From Sphingomonadales bacterium (GTDB taxonomy: Bacteria > Pseudomonadota > Alphaproteobacteria > Sphingomonadales > Sphingomonadaceae), in NCBI GenBank assembly GCA_009995225.1, contig JAACPW010000010.1, forward strand, positions 1-64,000: a stretch of 64,000 nt of DNA, given 5' to 3'. The translations under genes were made by a program, and so were the position numbers. Positions 35,916-45,398 of the stretch are shown in pieces. The notes below the pieces were generated by a model. It saw only the letters and a program-made list of their open reading frames with translations. It had not been told where the DNA came from and did not search any database. Each line of letters opens with the position of its first letter. The stretch's first letter is position 1.

Positions 35916-36144
35916 CCCACGCCAATAGCCTGCGCGACAGGGATTGGGGAGGCGTGATTTGTAGGCGCGCTGATGAGATTGCGCCTTTTTGCTCCCCTTA
36001 CCGATCCAGGGTAATAACGCATGTTGTCAGTGACGGGGCGTTCCGGGCGCCGCGGACACAATCCTTCGCGCGATTCGGCAATATCTGTCCCCGGCTCCGA
36101 AACGTCTTGTGTTTTCGCGCCAATTTGCAGAACCGTCGCGGCCC

Positions 36145-37947
36145 ATGATGCCCGGTATCCCCAATCCGCATGCGATCGCGGCGCTTGTCGTCACCACCGC
36201 AATGTTCATCGCCTTTGCGCGCGGCCGCCTATCGGTCGAGATCGTTTCGCTTGTCACCATCGCGGTGATCGCGGTCGGCCTGTATTTTTTCCCCTTGCCC
36301 GGCGCCAGTCAGACAGACGGCCTGACGCTCGCCTTCGCCGGGTTTGGCCACTACGCATTGATCACCATTTGCGCGCTGATGATCATGGGGCGCGGATTGG
36401 TTGTGACCGGGGCGCTCGAACCTGCCGCGCGGTTTCTTGAGCAGGTGTTCAAATTCAATCTCCAGCTTGGTTTGCTCGTTTCGCTGGTGCTGGCGATGCT
36501 GCTGTCGATGGCGGTCAATGATACGCCGGTGTTGGTGCTGCTGCTGCCGATCTTCGTCACGCTGGCCGCGCGGGGCGCAATGCCGGCATCCAAGACTTTG
36601 ATCCCGCTCAATGCAGCGGTGCTGATCGGGGGAATGGCCACCACCATCGGCACATCGACCAATATCCTGGTCGTCTCCATCGCGACCGATCTCGGGATGC
36701 GCCCGCTGGGCGTGTTCGATTACACCCCGATCGTGCTGGTCGCAGCGCTTGTCGCGTTGCCGTATATCTGGTTGGTCATGCCGCGCCTGCTGCGCGACAA
36801 TTCCGCGGGCGAGGCGGGCGTCAAGCGTCGCTTTCTGGCGCGGCTCACCATCAACGAAGACAGTCTCCTGAACGGCAAGGAATTGTCCGAAATCGTTCCG
36901 CGTCTGCCTGATGACATCGAGTTTCACGATGCGCCAGCGGGCCCGATCAGGCCGTTGCAACGCTTGCGCATATCTGGGCCGCATGAATCGCTGGCAGAAG
37001 CCTTGCGGTTGCTCAAGGGCGAGGCCGCGCCAGCCTGGGTGCTCGATCAAATCAAGCGCAAGGGGCAGGAGGGCGACGAGGATATCGTGGTGGTGGAGAT
37101 GGCCGTTACCGGCGATTCGCGCCTGATCAATCGTTCGCTTCCCGATGCGGGGATCGCCGATCTTTATGGCGTCGCGGTGATTGGCGTCCATCGTTCGGAC
37201 CGCCGGAGTGCCGAGAAGGCCCGCGATGGCGAAAGCGCAGACCTGCGCTTTTCCGAAGGCGATGTCCTGCTGGTCATGGGGCTGCCGACGGAACTGCAGT
37301 TTTTCGCACAAGCCGATGGCCTGCTTGTGCTGGAAGGGATGAAAGAACTGCCGCGCCGCTCCAAGGCGATACTTGCCGGAGCGATCATGCTGGGATCGGT
37401 GGGCACCGCTTCGGTCGGCCTGCTGCCGATTGCCATCGCGTCATTGGGCGGCGCGATCCTGATGTTCCTGACAGGATGCGTGAAATTCGACCGCGTCGGA
37501 CGGGCGCTGTCAGCCACCGTCATCGTGCTCGTCGCAGCCAGCATCGCGATCGGGCGGATCGTCGATGAAAGCGGCGCGGCTTTGTTTCTGGGGCAATTGC
37601 TGTCCTTCGGATTGCAATATCTTCCCACCGCAGGGGTGCTGGCCGCGATCATGCTGTTCGTGGCCTTGCTCACCAATTTTGCGTCAAATGCCACCGCGGC
37701 AACCGTCGGCACGCCGATCGCCTTTGCGATCGCCAGCCAGCTTGGTCTGCCGCCTGAGCCTCTGGTTCTGGCGGTGCTGTTCGGTGCAAATCTGTGTTAC
37801 GCAACGCCGATGGCGTATCAGACCAACATGCTCATCATGGCTTCAGGTTCGTATGAATTCCGCGACTATATGCGCACGGGCATCCCGCTGGTGGCGATCA
37901 TGGTGACCACGCTTTCGATCCTGCTGGTGCTGACCTATAAGCTGTAA
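36145..37947 (+). CDS. SLC13 family permease with internal RCK_C (TrkA-C) domains
   Basis: This membrane transporter of about 600 aa has two membrane halves separated by a soluble region (about residues 210-400) holding two TrkA-C/RCK_C-like domains. The pattern NDTPVLVLLLPIFVTLAARG and GTSTNILVVSIATDLGM in the first half and NFASNATAATVGTPIAFAIA in the second are typical of SLC13/DASS carriers for dicarboxylates or sulfate. The substrate is unknown. The frame opens at a GTG at 36109; ATG 36145 or 36148 are more likely starts. Confidence 0.88.
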   Translation: MMPGIPNPHAIAALVVTTAMFIAFARGRLSVEIVSLVTIAVIAVGLYFFPLPGASQTDGLTLAFAGFGHYALITICALMIMGRGLVVTGALEPAARFLEQVFKFNLQLGLLVSLVLAMLLSMAVNDTPVLVLLLPIFVTLAARGAMPASKTLIPLNAAVLIGGMATTIGTSTNILVVSIATDLGMRPLGVFDYTPIVLVAALVALPYIWLVMPRLLRDNSAGEAGVKRRFLARLTINEDSLLNGKELSEIVPRLPDDIEFHDAPAGPIRPLQRLRISGPHESLAEALRLLKGEAAPAWVLDQIKRKGQEGDEDIVVVEMAVTGDSRLINRSLPDAGIADLYGVAVIGVHRSDRRSAEKARDGESADLRFSEGDVLLVMGLPTELQFFAQADGLLVLEGMKELPRRSKAILAGAIMLGSVGTASVGLLPIAIASLGGAILMFLTGCVKFDRVGRALSATVIVLVAASIAIGRIVDESGAALFLGQLLSFGLQYLPTAGVLAAIMLFVALLTNFASNATAATVGTPIAFAIASQLGLPPEPLVLAVLFGANLCYATPMAYQTNMLIMASGSYEFRDYMRTGIPLVAIMVTTLSILLVLTYKL

Positions 37948-38119
37948 GAGCCTCTGATCTGTTCACCAGTGCCGCAAGACGCGGGTTTTTGCTGGGGATT
38001 GGATAATCCTTTCAAGATCGGGCAGGCGATGCCTTCACCCGCGATGCAACTGCGATTGATGCGCCAAACCTGCCCGCCTTGTTTGGGTGGCCCGCGTTTC
38101 GCGGCGTGTGTTCCGCGCG

Positions 38120-40318
38120 TCAAAATTCATACGTCAGCGATGCCTTGAACGTGCGCGGTGCGCTCAGTTGCAGATCGGGGCGGAAGCTGTCGAAGGCCGA
38201 GGCCCAGTAATCCGCGTCCGCCACATTATCGAGATTGGCGCGCAGGGTCAGCGGCTGGCCGGCCACCACCGCGACATAGCGCAGACCCAGGTCGAAACGC
38301 GTCCAATCGTCAAGGAACAAGGTGTTGCCGATATTGGCCGCCTGTTCGCCGGTATGCACCACGCGGCCGGTCAGCGTCAGGGCCGGAGCGAAGGGCACGT
38401 CCCATTCGACATTGGCGTTCACAAGATACTCCGGCACGCCAATCGCCTGCGCGCCTTCGTTCGCGCCGTTCTGGGTGCGGCGCAGCTTCGCGTCGATCAC
38501 CGATCCACCCGCGATCAAGCGCAGGCCATCGGTAAGTTCGCCTGCTACGGTGACTTCCACCCCGCGGTGGCGCTGCGTGCCGAAGGGCCCGAATTCGAGC
38601 GCGTCGGTCTGGCCGGGGGCAAAGCGCAAAATGGCGGTTTCGCGGTCGGTCTGGAACAGGGCGAGGCTCATGTCGATGCCACCCAGTGCGAGCTTGCCGC
38701 CAACCTCATACTGTTCAGACACGAAAGGCGGCAGCACCTCGCCCGCGTTGGTCACCGGCAGAGCCGCCCCGCCACCGGGGTTCGCACCGCTGACCGGCGC
38801 GACCGCGCCTTGCACCAGGGCCTCGATCCGGTTGGCATAAAGCGACACGCCTTCGGCAGGCTTCACCACCAAGCCGATAACGGGCGTAAGCTTATCCTCG
38901 TCATATTCAGCTGTCAGCGCGCCTGTGGCGTTGGAAAAGGACTTCACGTTGATCGCCTGCAAACGAACGCCGGCCGTCAGCAGGATGCGGTCGTCCATGA
39001 AGCCGAGTGTGTCCGAAACGAAGCCGCTGGTCAGCCGGGTGCGGCCAGCTGGCAGGGTCGCATCGAGATCACCTGCCGCGAAGGTGACAGTGGTGGATGG
39101 CGCCACCGTCACGGGGTTGTACAGGTTGTTCGCCTCCGGCGAGAGCGCAAAGAAGCGAAAGGCGTTACGGTTCACCAGCCAGTTGATCGAACCGCCCGCG
39201 TTGACCTCGTGCGTGATGGCGCCGGTGGCGAACCGGGCTCGCAGGCCGGCAGTCGCCGCCTCGTTGTTGTCGGTCCTCGGAATGAAGGAACTGCTTACCG
39301 TGAGCGCGCCGGTAGCGCCGTCAATCAGTGTGGGGGTGCTGTACACGCCTTCCTCGGCCCCATCGCGTGCGCCGACGGCAGCATAGACCATCACGTCCCG
39401 CGCGATGTCATATTCCACCCGTGCCTGACCGAAGATGTCGCGCAATGTGGTATATTGCCAGGGCTGGCCGAAATTGGTGCTGGCATCGGGCGCTTCGGGG
39501 ATCGCGGTGAGCGCGCCGATATTGAGCTTGGGCCGGAAGTGCGAGACCTTGACCCGCTGGTAGGCGAGATCGAGCGAAGCGCGCAGCGGTCCGGCATCGT
39601 AGTCGAACGCGGCGCCAAGCACATAGGTGCTGCGGAACTCGTCGTCGATCGCCACATCGCCGCTGCGTGCTGTGCCGTTGACGCGGACGCCCCATTCGCC
39701 ATTCGCGCCCATGCGCCGTGCGATATCGAAACTGCCGCCGATATGCTCGGGGCCGGTATAGCCTGCCGTCACCCGGTTGAGAGGATCTGTGCCGGCGCGT
39801 TTCGGGATGACATTGACACTGCCGCCACTCCCGCTGCCACCTGGAGCCGCACCGTTCAGGAAGGCGCTCGCGCCGTTCAGCACCTGCACGGACTGGTACA
39901 GCTCTGGCGCGGCAAGCTGGCGCGGCATGATGCCATAAAGGCCATCATAACCAATATCGTCGCCCGCCAGTGCAAAGCCGCGGATCACGAACAGCTCGCC
40001 CGCAATGCCAAAGCCGGTGGTGGTGCGGATGGTGGGATCGTTCTCCAGCACCTGACCCAGCGTTTGCGGCTGCTGGTTGAGGATCAGGGCTTCGTTATAG
40101 CTGCGGATGCTGAACGGCACGTCGGCGGCGTCCTTGTTGCCCAAAACGCCGACGCTGCCTTCCTGCTCCACGCCGGACTGGTTCGCGCGCTGCGCGGTGA
40201 CGATGATGGTTGCCTCGTCCATCTCCTCCCGCTGCTGCGCCGCAGCTGGAACCGCGCTGAGGGCAATGCCCATTGCACTGGCAAGCAACAAGCGGCGGCG
40301 AATGGTGGAAACGGTCAC
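38120..40318 (-). CDS. TonB-dependent siderophore-type receptor
   Basis: This outer-membrane receptor of 732 aa imports an iron chelate or a similar ligand using TonB energy. A GTG at 40318 with AAGGA upstream begins a signal peptide (residues 1-27, ending AAA before QQ); the longer frame from 40414 is not supported. The TonB-box-like TIIVTAQ follows, then the plug domain with DVPFSIRSYNEALI and FVIRGFALAGDD and a beta barrel ending in a terminal Phe. The plug style (ADVPFSI, IRGF) fits catecholate/hydroxamate receptors. It is the last gene of a three-gene set with a PepSY protein. Confidence 0.92.
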   Translation of the reverse strand: MTVSTIRRRLLLASAMGIALSAVPAAAQQREEMDEATIIVTAQRANQSGVEQEGSVGVLGNKDAADVPFSIRSYNEALILNQQPQTLGQVLENDPTIRTTTGFGIAGELFVIRGFALAGDDIGYDGLYGIMPRQLAAPELYQSVQVLNGASAFLNGAAPGGSGSGGSVNVIPKRAGTDPLNRVTAGYTGPEHIGGSFDIARRMGANGEWGVRVNGTARSGDVAIDDEFRSTYVLGAAFDYDAGPLRASLDLAYQRVKVSHFRPKLNIGALTAIPEAPDASTNFGQPWQYTTLRDIFGQARVEYDIARDVMVYAAVGARDGAEEGVYSTPTLIDGATGALTVSSSFIPRTDNNEAATAGLRARFATGAITHEVNAGGSINWLVNRNAFRFFALSPEANNLYNPVTVAPSTTVTFAAGDLDATLPAGRTRLTSGFVSDTLGFMDDRILLTAGVRLQAINVKSFSNATGALTAEYDEDKLTPVIGLVVKPAEGVSLYANRIEALVQGAVAPVSGANPGGGAALPVTNAGEVLPPFVSEQYEVGGKLALGGIDMSLALFQTDRETAILRFAPGQTDALEFGPFGTQRHRGVEVTVAGELTDGLRLIAGGSVIDAKLRRTQNGANEGAQAIGVPEYLVNANVEWDVPFAPALTLTGRVVHTGEQAANIGNTLFLDDWTRFDLGLRYVAVVAGQPLTLRANLDNVADADYWASAFDSFRPDLQLSAPRTFKASLTYEF

Positions 40319-40353
40319 GATGGTGGTTCCTTGCTTAGTATTTGGAAAACAGA

Positions 40354-40530
40354 TCAACGGCGCGCGCGCATGGCCCAGGCGATGACAAGCACAGGGGCGA
40401 GCAGCGCAGCCCATGCTGCCGCGTCACGCCAGCCATCCCCGGTCAGCGCGATCACCAGCCCGGCAACGCCAAGGATGAAGATGGCAAGTGGCCATGCAAA
40501 AACTTCTGAAAGGGAACGGGATCGCCTCAT
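40354..40530 (-). CDS. small membrane protein (58 aa) between PepSY protein and TonB receptor
   Basis: The ATG at 40530 overlaps the stop of the upstream PepSY gene (ATGA). The product begins MRRSRSLSEVFAWPLA and has two likely membrane segments (about residues 11-28 and 37-52) and an Arg-rich end. Gene coupling and membrane profile make it a real gene, though it is short. I know no function; it could assist iron release or receptor biogenesis. Confidence 0.7.
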   Translation of the reverse strand: MRRSRSLSEVFAWPLAIFILGVAGLVIALTGDGWRDAAAWAALLAPVLVIAWAMRARR

Positions 40531-41705
40531 TCTGCAGGCTCGGCCAGGGGAGCGGAATGGGTTGAGGCGGAGGGCGCGGCCGCCTTGCGCTTGGCGAGCC
40601 ACAGGTAAAGCCCGGTGCCAAGCACATGGATGGTGAACAGCGTCAGGGCCGCCCACAGCAGCTTCAGCGGCAGCCCGCCATAATCGCCGAAATGGAGCGG
40701 ACGGGACAGCGAGAGCGCCTGATAGTACCACGGCATCGCACGCGCAGCGGTGAACGTGCCGGTTTCGGCGTCGACCAGCGCCGGGGTCAGCAGTCGTTCG
40801 GTCAGCGGTGTGTCGCCCTGGAAGAATACCGCATAGTGATGATTTGAACTGAAGGTGCCTCCGGGAAAGGCAATGAATTGCGGATTGTTGCCCGGCAACT
40901 GCGCCCTTGCCTCCGCCATGGCCTTGTCCAGCGAGCCGTAGCGCGCCGGATCGAGCGGGGCGCGTCCGGCATATTCGCGGGTCATTGCGCCAAGTTCGTT
41001 CGTCTTCCATGCCGCCTCGATCGGCACTGCGAGCGCATTGATCACGCCGGTCAGGCCGACGACCAGCATCCACGCGAGCGCCACGACCCCCAGGAGATTA
41101 TGACAATCCAGCCACTTGGTGCGCGCACTCCGATCCGTTCGTAGCGTCCCGAAATCAAGCTTGCGCATGAAGGGGGCGTAAAGCACCACCCCGGAAACCA
41201 GCGCGATCACAAAGGCGGCGCCCATCGCGCCGAGAAACAGCATTCCCGGCAGGCCGAGGAACATATCGGTGTGCAATTCCAGCAGGAAATGCATCACCGC
41301 AGCGACGCCGCTTACACTGTCTTCGGAAACCGATGCGATCAGCGCGCCCGTCGATCGGTCGAAAGACTGGATTGTCATCTCCGACGCCGGCGAATCCGCA
41401 TGCGGGCCGGTGGTTATGGTCATTGACGGCTGGTCATTGTCAAAAGCCATGTAGAGCGGCACTTCGCCCGGCCGGTTGGCAAGCGCACGGGCGAGCATCG
41501 CGTCGAGCGGCAGCAGGCCCGCCGCAGTGCCCGAGGAACCAACGCTGTTCATGCCAAAGGTCGGCTGTTCTTCTGTGAGACGGTCGATTTCGTCATGGAA
41601 GATCAGCGGCAGGCCGGTCAGGCACAGCATCAGCAAGAAGGCCGTGCAGACCAGGCTGGCCCACTTGTGAACCCACACCCATGCCTTGATGGTCGAACGC
41701 GTCAT
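40527..41705 (-). CDS. PepSY-associated membrane protein
   Basis: This protein of about 392 aa belongs to the PepSY_TM family, often coded next to TonB-dependent iron receptors and thought to help release or reduce iron at the inner membrane. Four membrane segments are visible, beginning with WVWVHKWASLVCTAF, where the His in the first helix is typical. The start could be ATG 41735 or ATG 41705; neither has an ideal ribosome site, and 41705 was preferred because conserved sequence begins there. It overlaps the small gene downstream (ATGA). Confidence 0.88.
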   Translation of the reverse strand: MTRSTIKAWVWVHKWASLVCTAFLLMLCLTGLPLIFHDEIDRLTEEQPTFGMNSVGSSGTAAGLLPLDAMLARALANRPGEVPLYMAFDNDQPSMTITTGPHADSPASEMTIQSFDRSTGALIASVSEDSVSGVAAVMHFLLELHTDMFLGLPGMLFLGAMGAAFVIALVSGVVLYAPFMRKLDFGTLRTDRSARTKWLDCHNLLGVVALAWMLVVGLTGVINALAVPIEAAWKTNELGAMTREYAGRAPLDPARYGSLDKAMAEARAQLPGNNPQFIAFPGGTFSSNHHYAVFFQGDTPLTERLLTPALVDAETGTFTAARAMPWYYQALSLSRPLHFGDYGGLPLKLLWAALTLFTIHVLGTGLYLWLAKRKAAAPSASTHSAPLAEPAE

Positions 41706-41835
41706 GCCTTCAACCACACGGCGGAGTGGCGACATGCCGAGGCTGTCGCAGGCAAACCGATGCTATAGGCCTTGAACATTGGCGCCCCTGTCCTTTCAGG
41801 AGCGAGCCAATAGCGACAGGCGCAAAAGCTGTAAA

Positions 41836-41850
41836 TGCAAATTATTCGCA
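41836..41850. promoter_or_regulatory. Fur-like palindrome upstream of the PepSY-receptor set
   Basis: The 15-base sequence TGCAAATTATTCGCA is an imperfect palindrome (12 of 15 positions agree with its reverse complement) and resembles Fur-type boxes in alphaproteobacteria. It lies about 130 bp upstream of the PepSY start and about the same distance from the divergent SDR gene. On the minus strand a weak -35 (TTGGTA) and -10 (TTACAG) could flank it, which would fit repression by iron. Confidence 0.45.
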
Positions 41851-41981
41851 ATACCAAATAGACAGGTTCGTCGCGGTCACTGATGCCAGAACCACGAGCG
41901 GGAGCCGAGACGACAGACCAAAGGAAGACGTTTGACCAACACCGTGCTGATCGTCATTCCTGCCAGGAGAGGGAGAGACCA

Positions 41982-42725
41982 GTGCAAAAGCCGTCATCAC
42001 AACAGGTGTGCCTTGTCATCGGGGCAGGCGATGGGGTCGGCGGGGCCATCGCGCGCGCCTTTGCGGCCGAGGGAATGGCGGTGTGCATGACCCGCAGAGC
42101 CCGCAATCTCGATCAGCTTGAATCCCTTGCCAACGCCATTCGCGCTGCTGGCGGAACCGCTCATGCGTTTGGCGTCGATGCGCGTTCGGAAGAGCAAACG
42201 GCTGACCTTTTTGCCGCGATCGAGCGTGATATCGGCCCGATCAGCGTGGTCGTGTTCAATATCGGCGCCAATGTGCAATTTCCGATCCGCGAAACCACTG
42301 CGCGAGTGTTCACAAAAGTGTGGGAGATGGCGTGCTTTGCCGGGTTTCTCGCCGGGCGCGAAGCTGCCAGGGTGATGCTGCCGCGCGGACACGGCACCGT
42401 GATCTTTACAGGGGCGACCGCCAGCATCCGGGGCCGCGCGAACCTTGCCGCTTTTGCCGCTGCCAAGAATGGTCTGCGCGCCGTGGCCCAGTCGATGGCG
42501 CGGGAGTTGGGGCCACAAGGCATCCACGTTGCCCACGTCATTTGCGACGGCGCGATTGACGGCGTGTTCACGCGCACCCGGTTCGATGATGTCGCGCCGC
42601 TGCTGGAGGACGATCTGATCCTCAAGCCTGACGAGATCGCCCGCAATTACGTCATGCTGCATCGGCAGCAGAGGTCGGCGTGGACACATGAACTGGATTT
42701 ACGCCCGTGGCGCGAAGAATGGTGA
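41982..42725 (+). CDS. atypical short-chain dehydrogenase/reductase (Phe for catalytic Tyr)
   Basis: The GTG at 41982 follows AGGAGAGGGAGAG and gives 247 aa. The Rossmann glycine motif is GAGDGVGGAIA. The active-site region reads FAAAK (F158 to K162) where classical SDRs have YxxxK, so the catalytic Tyr is replaced by Phe while the Lys is kept. This matches a described SDR subgroup with the same change and a similar ARELGPQGIHVAHVI stretch. A catalytic role is uncertain. It lies before the otsB operon on the same strand with a 130-bp gap. Confidence 0.85.
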   Translation: MQKPSSQQVCLVIGAGDGVGGAIARAFAAEGMAVCMTRRARNLDQLESLANAIRAAGGTAHAFGVDARSEEQTADLFAAIERDIGPISVVVFNIGANVQFPIRETTARVFTKVWEMACFAGFLAGREAARVMLPRGHGTVIFTGATASIRGRANLAAFAAAKNGLRAVAQSMARELGPQGIHVAHVICDGAIDGVFTRTRFDDVAPLLEDDLILKPDEIARNYVMLHRQQRSAWTHELDLRPWREEW

Positions 42726-42855
42726 CGCAGTTCCGCCGTGACAAGATTGCCAGCCACCTGCAATTGCACGGCTTCTTCCGACACGGTCAGTCGATGAAAC
42801 GCCACGGTTTGCTGCATCTGCGAAGACGCCGTTTGACGCTTCGGTAACACGGCTT

Positions 42856-43608
42856 ATGGTCGCCCTGATGGGATTGCGCCTTCGCCTGCCTGAACCGCCA
42901 CCGCTCGCCAGCCTGAGGGCGGCCGGGCCTGTGGCATTGTTCCTCGATTTCGATGGAACCCTTGTCGAAATCGCCGATGGTCCCGACGCGGTCAGTGTGC
43001 TCCCCCGTCTGGCCGAGCGGCTTGAGCGGCTCGCGCACCATCTGAAGGGTGCACTCGCGGTCGTTTCGGGTCGCAGCATTGATAATCTGCACGGTTTTCT
43101 GGGGCCAGCGGCGCTGCATTTTGCCGGCTCGCACGGCGCCGATGTGCGCGTGCCTTCGGGCCAGGCACTGCGCGTGGCCGAACCCCTGCCGATCGCGGCC
43201 ACAGACTCGCTTAGAGCCTTCGCGGACGAGGCGGGCCTTCTCTACGAACACAAGGCGCACGGGGCTGCGCTGCATTATCGCACGCAACCCGGTCTGGAGG
43301 GACGTGCGCACGATTTTGCAGCAGAGTTGGCCAAGACGCACGGTCTTGCGATCAAGGCTGGCAAATGTGTGGTGGAACTGGTCTGGCCCGGCGCCGACAA
43401 GGGCGGCGCGGTCGATCTTTTCATGGCGCAATCCGCGTTCGCTGGTGCCACGCCGGTGTTTATCGGCGATGATGTCACGGACGAAGATGGCTTTGCCGCC
43501 TGCCAACATCATGGTGGCTTCGGGATTGCAGTGGGTGAGCGGCCCTCGGCGGGAGCTCGCTATTCCCTCGAAACGGTAAAGGACGTGCACGCGTGGCTGG
43601 AAATATGA
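42856..43608 (+). CDS. otsB: trehalose-6-phosphate phosphatase
   Basis: OtsB removes the phosphate of trehalose 6-phosphate. The 250 aa carry the HAD motif I D31-F-D33-GT (in LFLDFDGTLVE) and the C-terminal IGDDVTDEDGF (about 206-216) for Mg2+ binding. The start could be ATG 42856 or ATG 42868. It heads a three-gene set otsB - GH15 - otsA with overlapping ends, which implies coupled translation. Confidence 0.93.
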   Translation: MVALMGLRLRLPEPPPLASLRAAGPVALFLDFDGTLVEIADGPDAVSVLPRLAERLERLAHHLKGALAVVSGRSIDNLHGFLGPAALHFAGSHGADVRVPSGQALRVAEPLPIAATDSLRAFADEAGLLYEHKAHGAALHYRTQPGLEGRAHDFAAELAKTHGLAIKAGKCVVELVWPGADKGGAVDLFMAQSAFAGATPVFIGDDVTDEDGFAACQHHGGFGIAVGERPSAGARYSLETVKDVHAWLEI

Positions 43609-45398
43609 CGCCCGATCTGGAACTCTGGCCCATCGGAAATTGCCAGGTCAGCGCCTTGATCGACAGTAAGGCGGCGATTGTGTGGAGCTGTGTGCCACGG
43701 GTCGACGGCGATCCGGTGTTCTGTTCGCTGCTCAACAATGACAACCGCGACGACGGCATCTGGCGGTTCGAACTGGTTGGGCAGGTCAGCGCGACGCAGG
43801 AGTACATCCGCAACACGCCGATCCTTGTCACACGGCTCGAAGCGGAGGATGGCAGCGCGGTCGAAGTGCTCGATTTCTGCCCGCGCCATGAAGGCAAGGG
43901 ACGGATGTATCGCCCCGTGGCGATCAGCCGGATCGTTCGCCCGATCAGCGGCAGCCCGCGTATCCGCGTCGTCCTGTGCCCGATGCGGGACTACGGCGCC
44001 TCAGTGGCGCAGACCACGCATGGCTCGAACCACATCCGCTATCTGATCGGTCCGCAGGCGCTGCGCCTCAGCACGGATGCGCCGGTCGGCTATATCCTGG
44101 AACAGCGCACTTTCCGGGTCGAACAGGATCTCCACTTCTTCCTCGGCCCGGACGAGCCCTTCACCGGCGCACTGCGCGAAGAGGTCCGCCGCATGGAACA
44201 GGCCACGCGCGAATATTGGCAGCGCTGGGTGCGGGGCCTCGCCACGCCGGTCCAGTGGCAGCACGAGGTGATCCGCTGCGCCATCACGTTGAAGCTGTGC
44301 CAGCATGAAGAAACCGGCGCGATCGTCGCCGCGCTGACGACCTCGATTCCAGAGGCTCCGAATTCGGAACGCAACTGGGACTATCGTTACTGCTGGATCC
44401 GCGATTCCTATTACACGGTGCAGGCGCTCAACCGGCTCGGCGCGCTTGATGTGCTCGAAAAATATCTCGCCTATCTGCGCAACATCGTCGACGGGGCCAA
44501 GGGCGGGCAGATCCAGCCGCTCTATTCCGTCATGGGCGTGGCCGAGCTCAATGAAACCACGGCGGCTGCCCTACCGGGCTATCGCGGCATGGGGCCGGTA
44601 CGGGTTGGCAATGCGGCCTACAAGCAGATCCAGCACGATTGTTACGGCCAGATCGTGCTGCCGACGGTGCAGGGCTTCATCGACCAGCGGTTGCTGCGAA
44701 TTGCCGACGACTGCGATTTCGAGAGCCTCGAACAGGTTGGCGAGATGGCCTGGGCGATGCATGACCAGCCCGACGCGGGCCTGTGGGAGTTCCGCACCCG
44801 GCAGGAGGTCCACACCTATTCGGCCGTGATGAGCTGGGCCGCGTGCGACCGGCTGGCGATGGCGGCAGACTGGCTCGGCAAACCAGACCGCGCAGACCTG
44901 TGGCGGACCCGTGCCGACGCGATCCGGGCCAAGATCGAAGCGGAAGCCTGGGTTGAAAACGGTGCAGAGGGCGGACATTACGGCGCCAGCTTCGAAAGCG
45001 ATTATCTTGATGCAAGCCTGCTCCAGATGGTCGAACTGCGCTTCCTTGCTCCCGACAATCCGCGGTTCCTGTCGACCTTTGCTGCGGTCGAACAGCAGCT
45101 CCGACGCGGTGATTTCATGTTGCGCTATGCCGCCAAGGACGATTTCGGCGCGCCCGAAACGGCCTTCAACGTCTGCACCTTCTGGCTGATCGAGGCGCTG
45201 CATCTGGCGGGCCGCAGCGACGAGGCGCGGCGGTTGTTCGAAACCATGCTCAGCCACACCACCCGCTCCGGCCTGCTCAGCGAAGATCTCGATTACAATG
45301 ATAACGAGCTGTGGGGGAACTTTCCGCAGACCTATTCACTAGTCGGTGTCATCAACTGTGCCGGACTCTTGTCCAAACCGTGGAGTGACGTGCGATAG
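43605..45398 (+). CDS. glycoside hydrolase family 15 protein (glucoamylase/trehalase-like)
   Basis: This is a cytosolic-looking protein of about 597 aa with an N-terminal beta domain (about 1-220) and a C-terminal (alpha/alpha)6 barrel containing NWDYRYCWIRDSYYTVQAL and EEMAWAMHDQ-like blocks typical of GH15. GH15 members beside otsBA have been linked to trehalose hydrolysis in some bacteria, so it may balance trehalose levels here. The ATG at 43605 overlaps the otsB stop (ATGA); an ATG at 43593 is less likely. Its TAG stop overlaps the probable otsA start. Confidence 0.88.
   Translation: MTPDLELWPIGNCQVSALIDSKAAIVWSCVPRVDGDPVFCSLLNNDNRDDGIWRFELVGQVSATQEYIRNTPILVTRLEAEDGSAVEVLDFCPRHEGKGRMYRPVAISRIVRPISGSPRIRVVLCPMRDYGASVAQTTHGSNHIRYLIGPQALRLSTDAPVGYILEQRTFRVEQDLHFFLGPDEPFTGALREEVRRMEQATREYWQRWVRGLATPVQWQHEVIRCAITLKLCQHEETGAIVAALTTSIPEAPNSERNWDYRYCWIRDSYYTVQALNRLGALDVLEKYLAYLRNIVDGAKGGQIQPLYSVMGVAELNETTAAALPGYRGMGPVRVGNAAYKQIQHDCYGQIVLPTVQGFIDQRLLRIADDCDFESLEQVGEMAWAMHDQPDAGLWEFRTRQEVHTYSAVMSWAACDRLAMAADWLGKPDRADLWRTRADAIRAKIEAEAWVENGAEGGHYGASFESDYLDASLLQMVELRFLAPDNPRFLSTFAAVEQQLRRGDFMLRYAAKDDFGAPETAFNVCTFWLIEALHLAGRSDEARRLFETMLSHTTRSGLLSEDLDYNDNELWGNFPQTYSLVGVINCAGLLSKPWSDVR

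Noticed and set aside
38087..40636. 849-aa open frame on the plus strand opposite the TonB-dependent receptor
   Set aside because: It is an antisense shadow of a GC-rich gene; the protein is Arg/His-rich with no domain, while the minus-strand receptor is complete.
42833..42860. Promoter TTGACG / TATGGT just before otsB
   Set aside because: The -10 would overlap the ATG at 42856 with 16-bp spacing. It would only work if otsB began leaderless at 42868, and the match is too weak to list.
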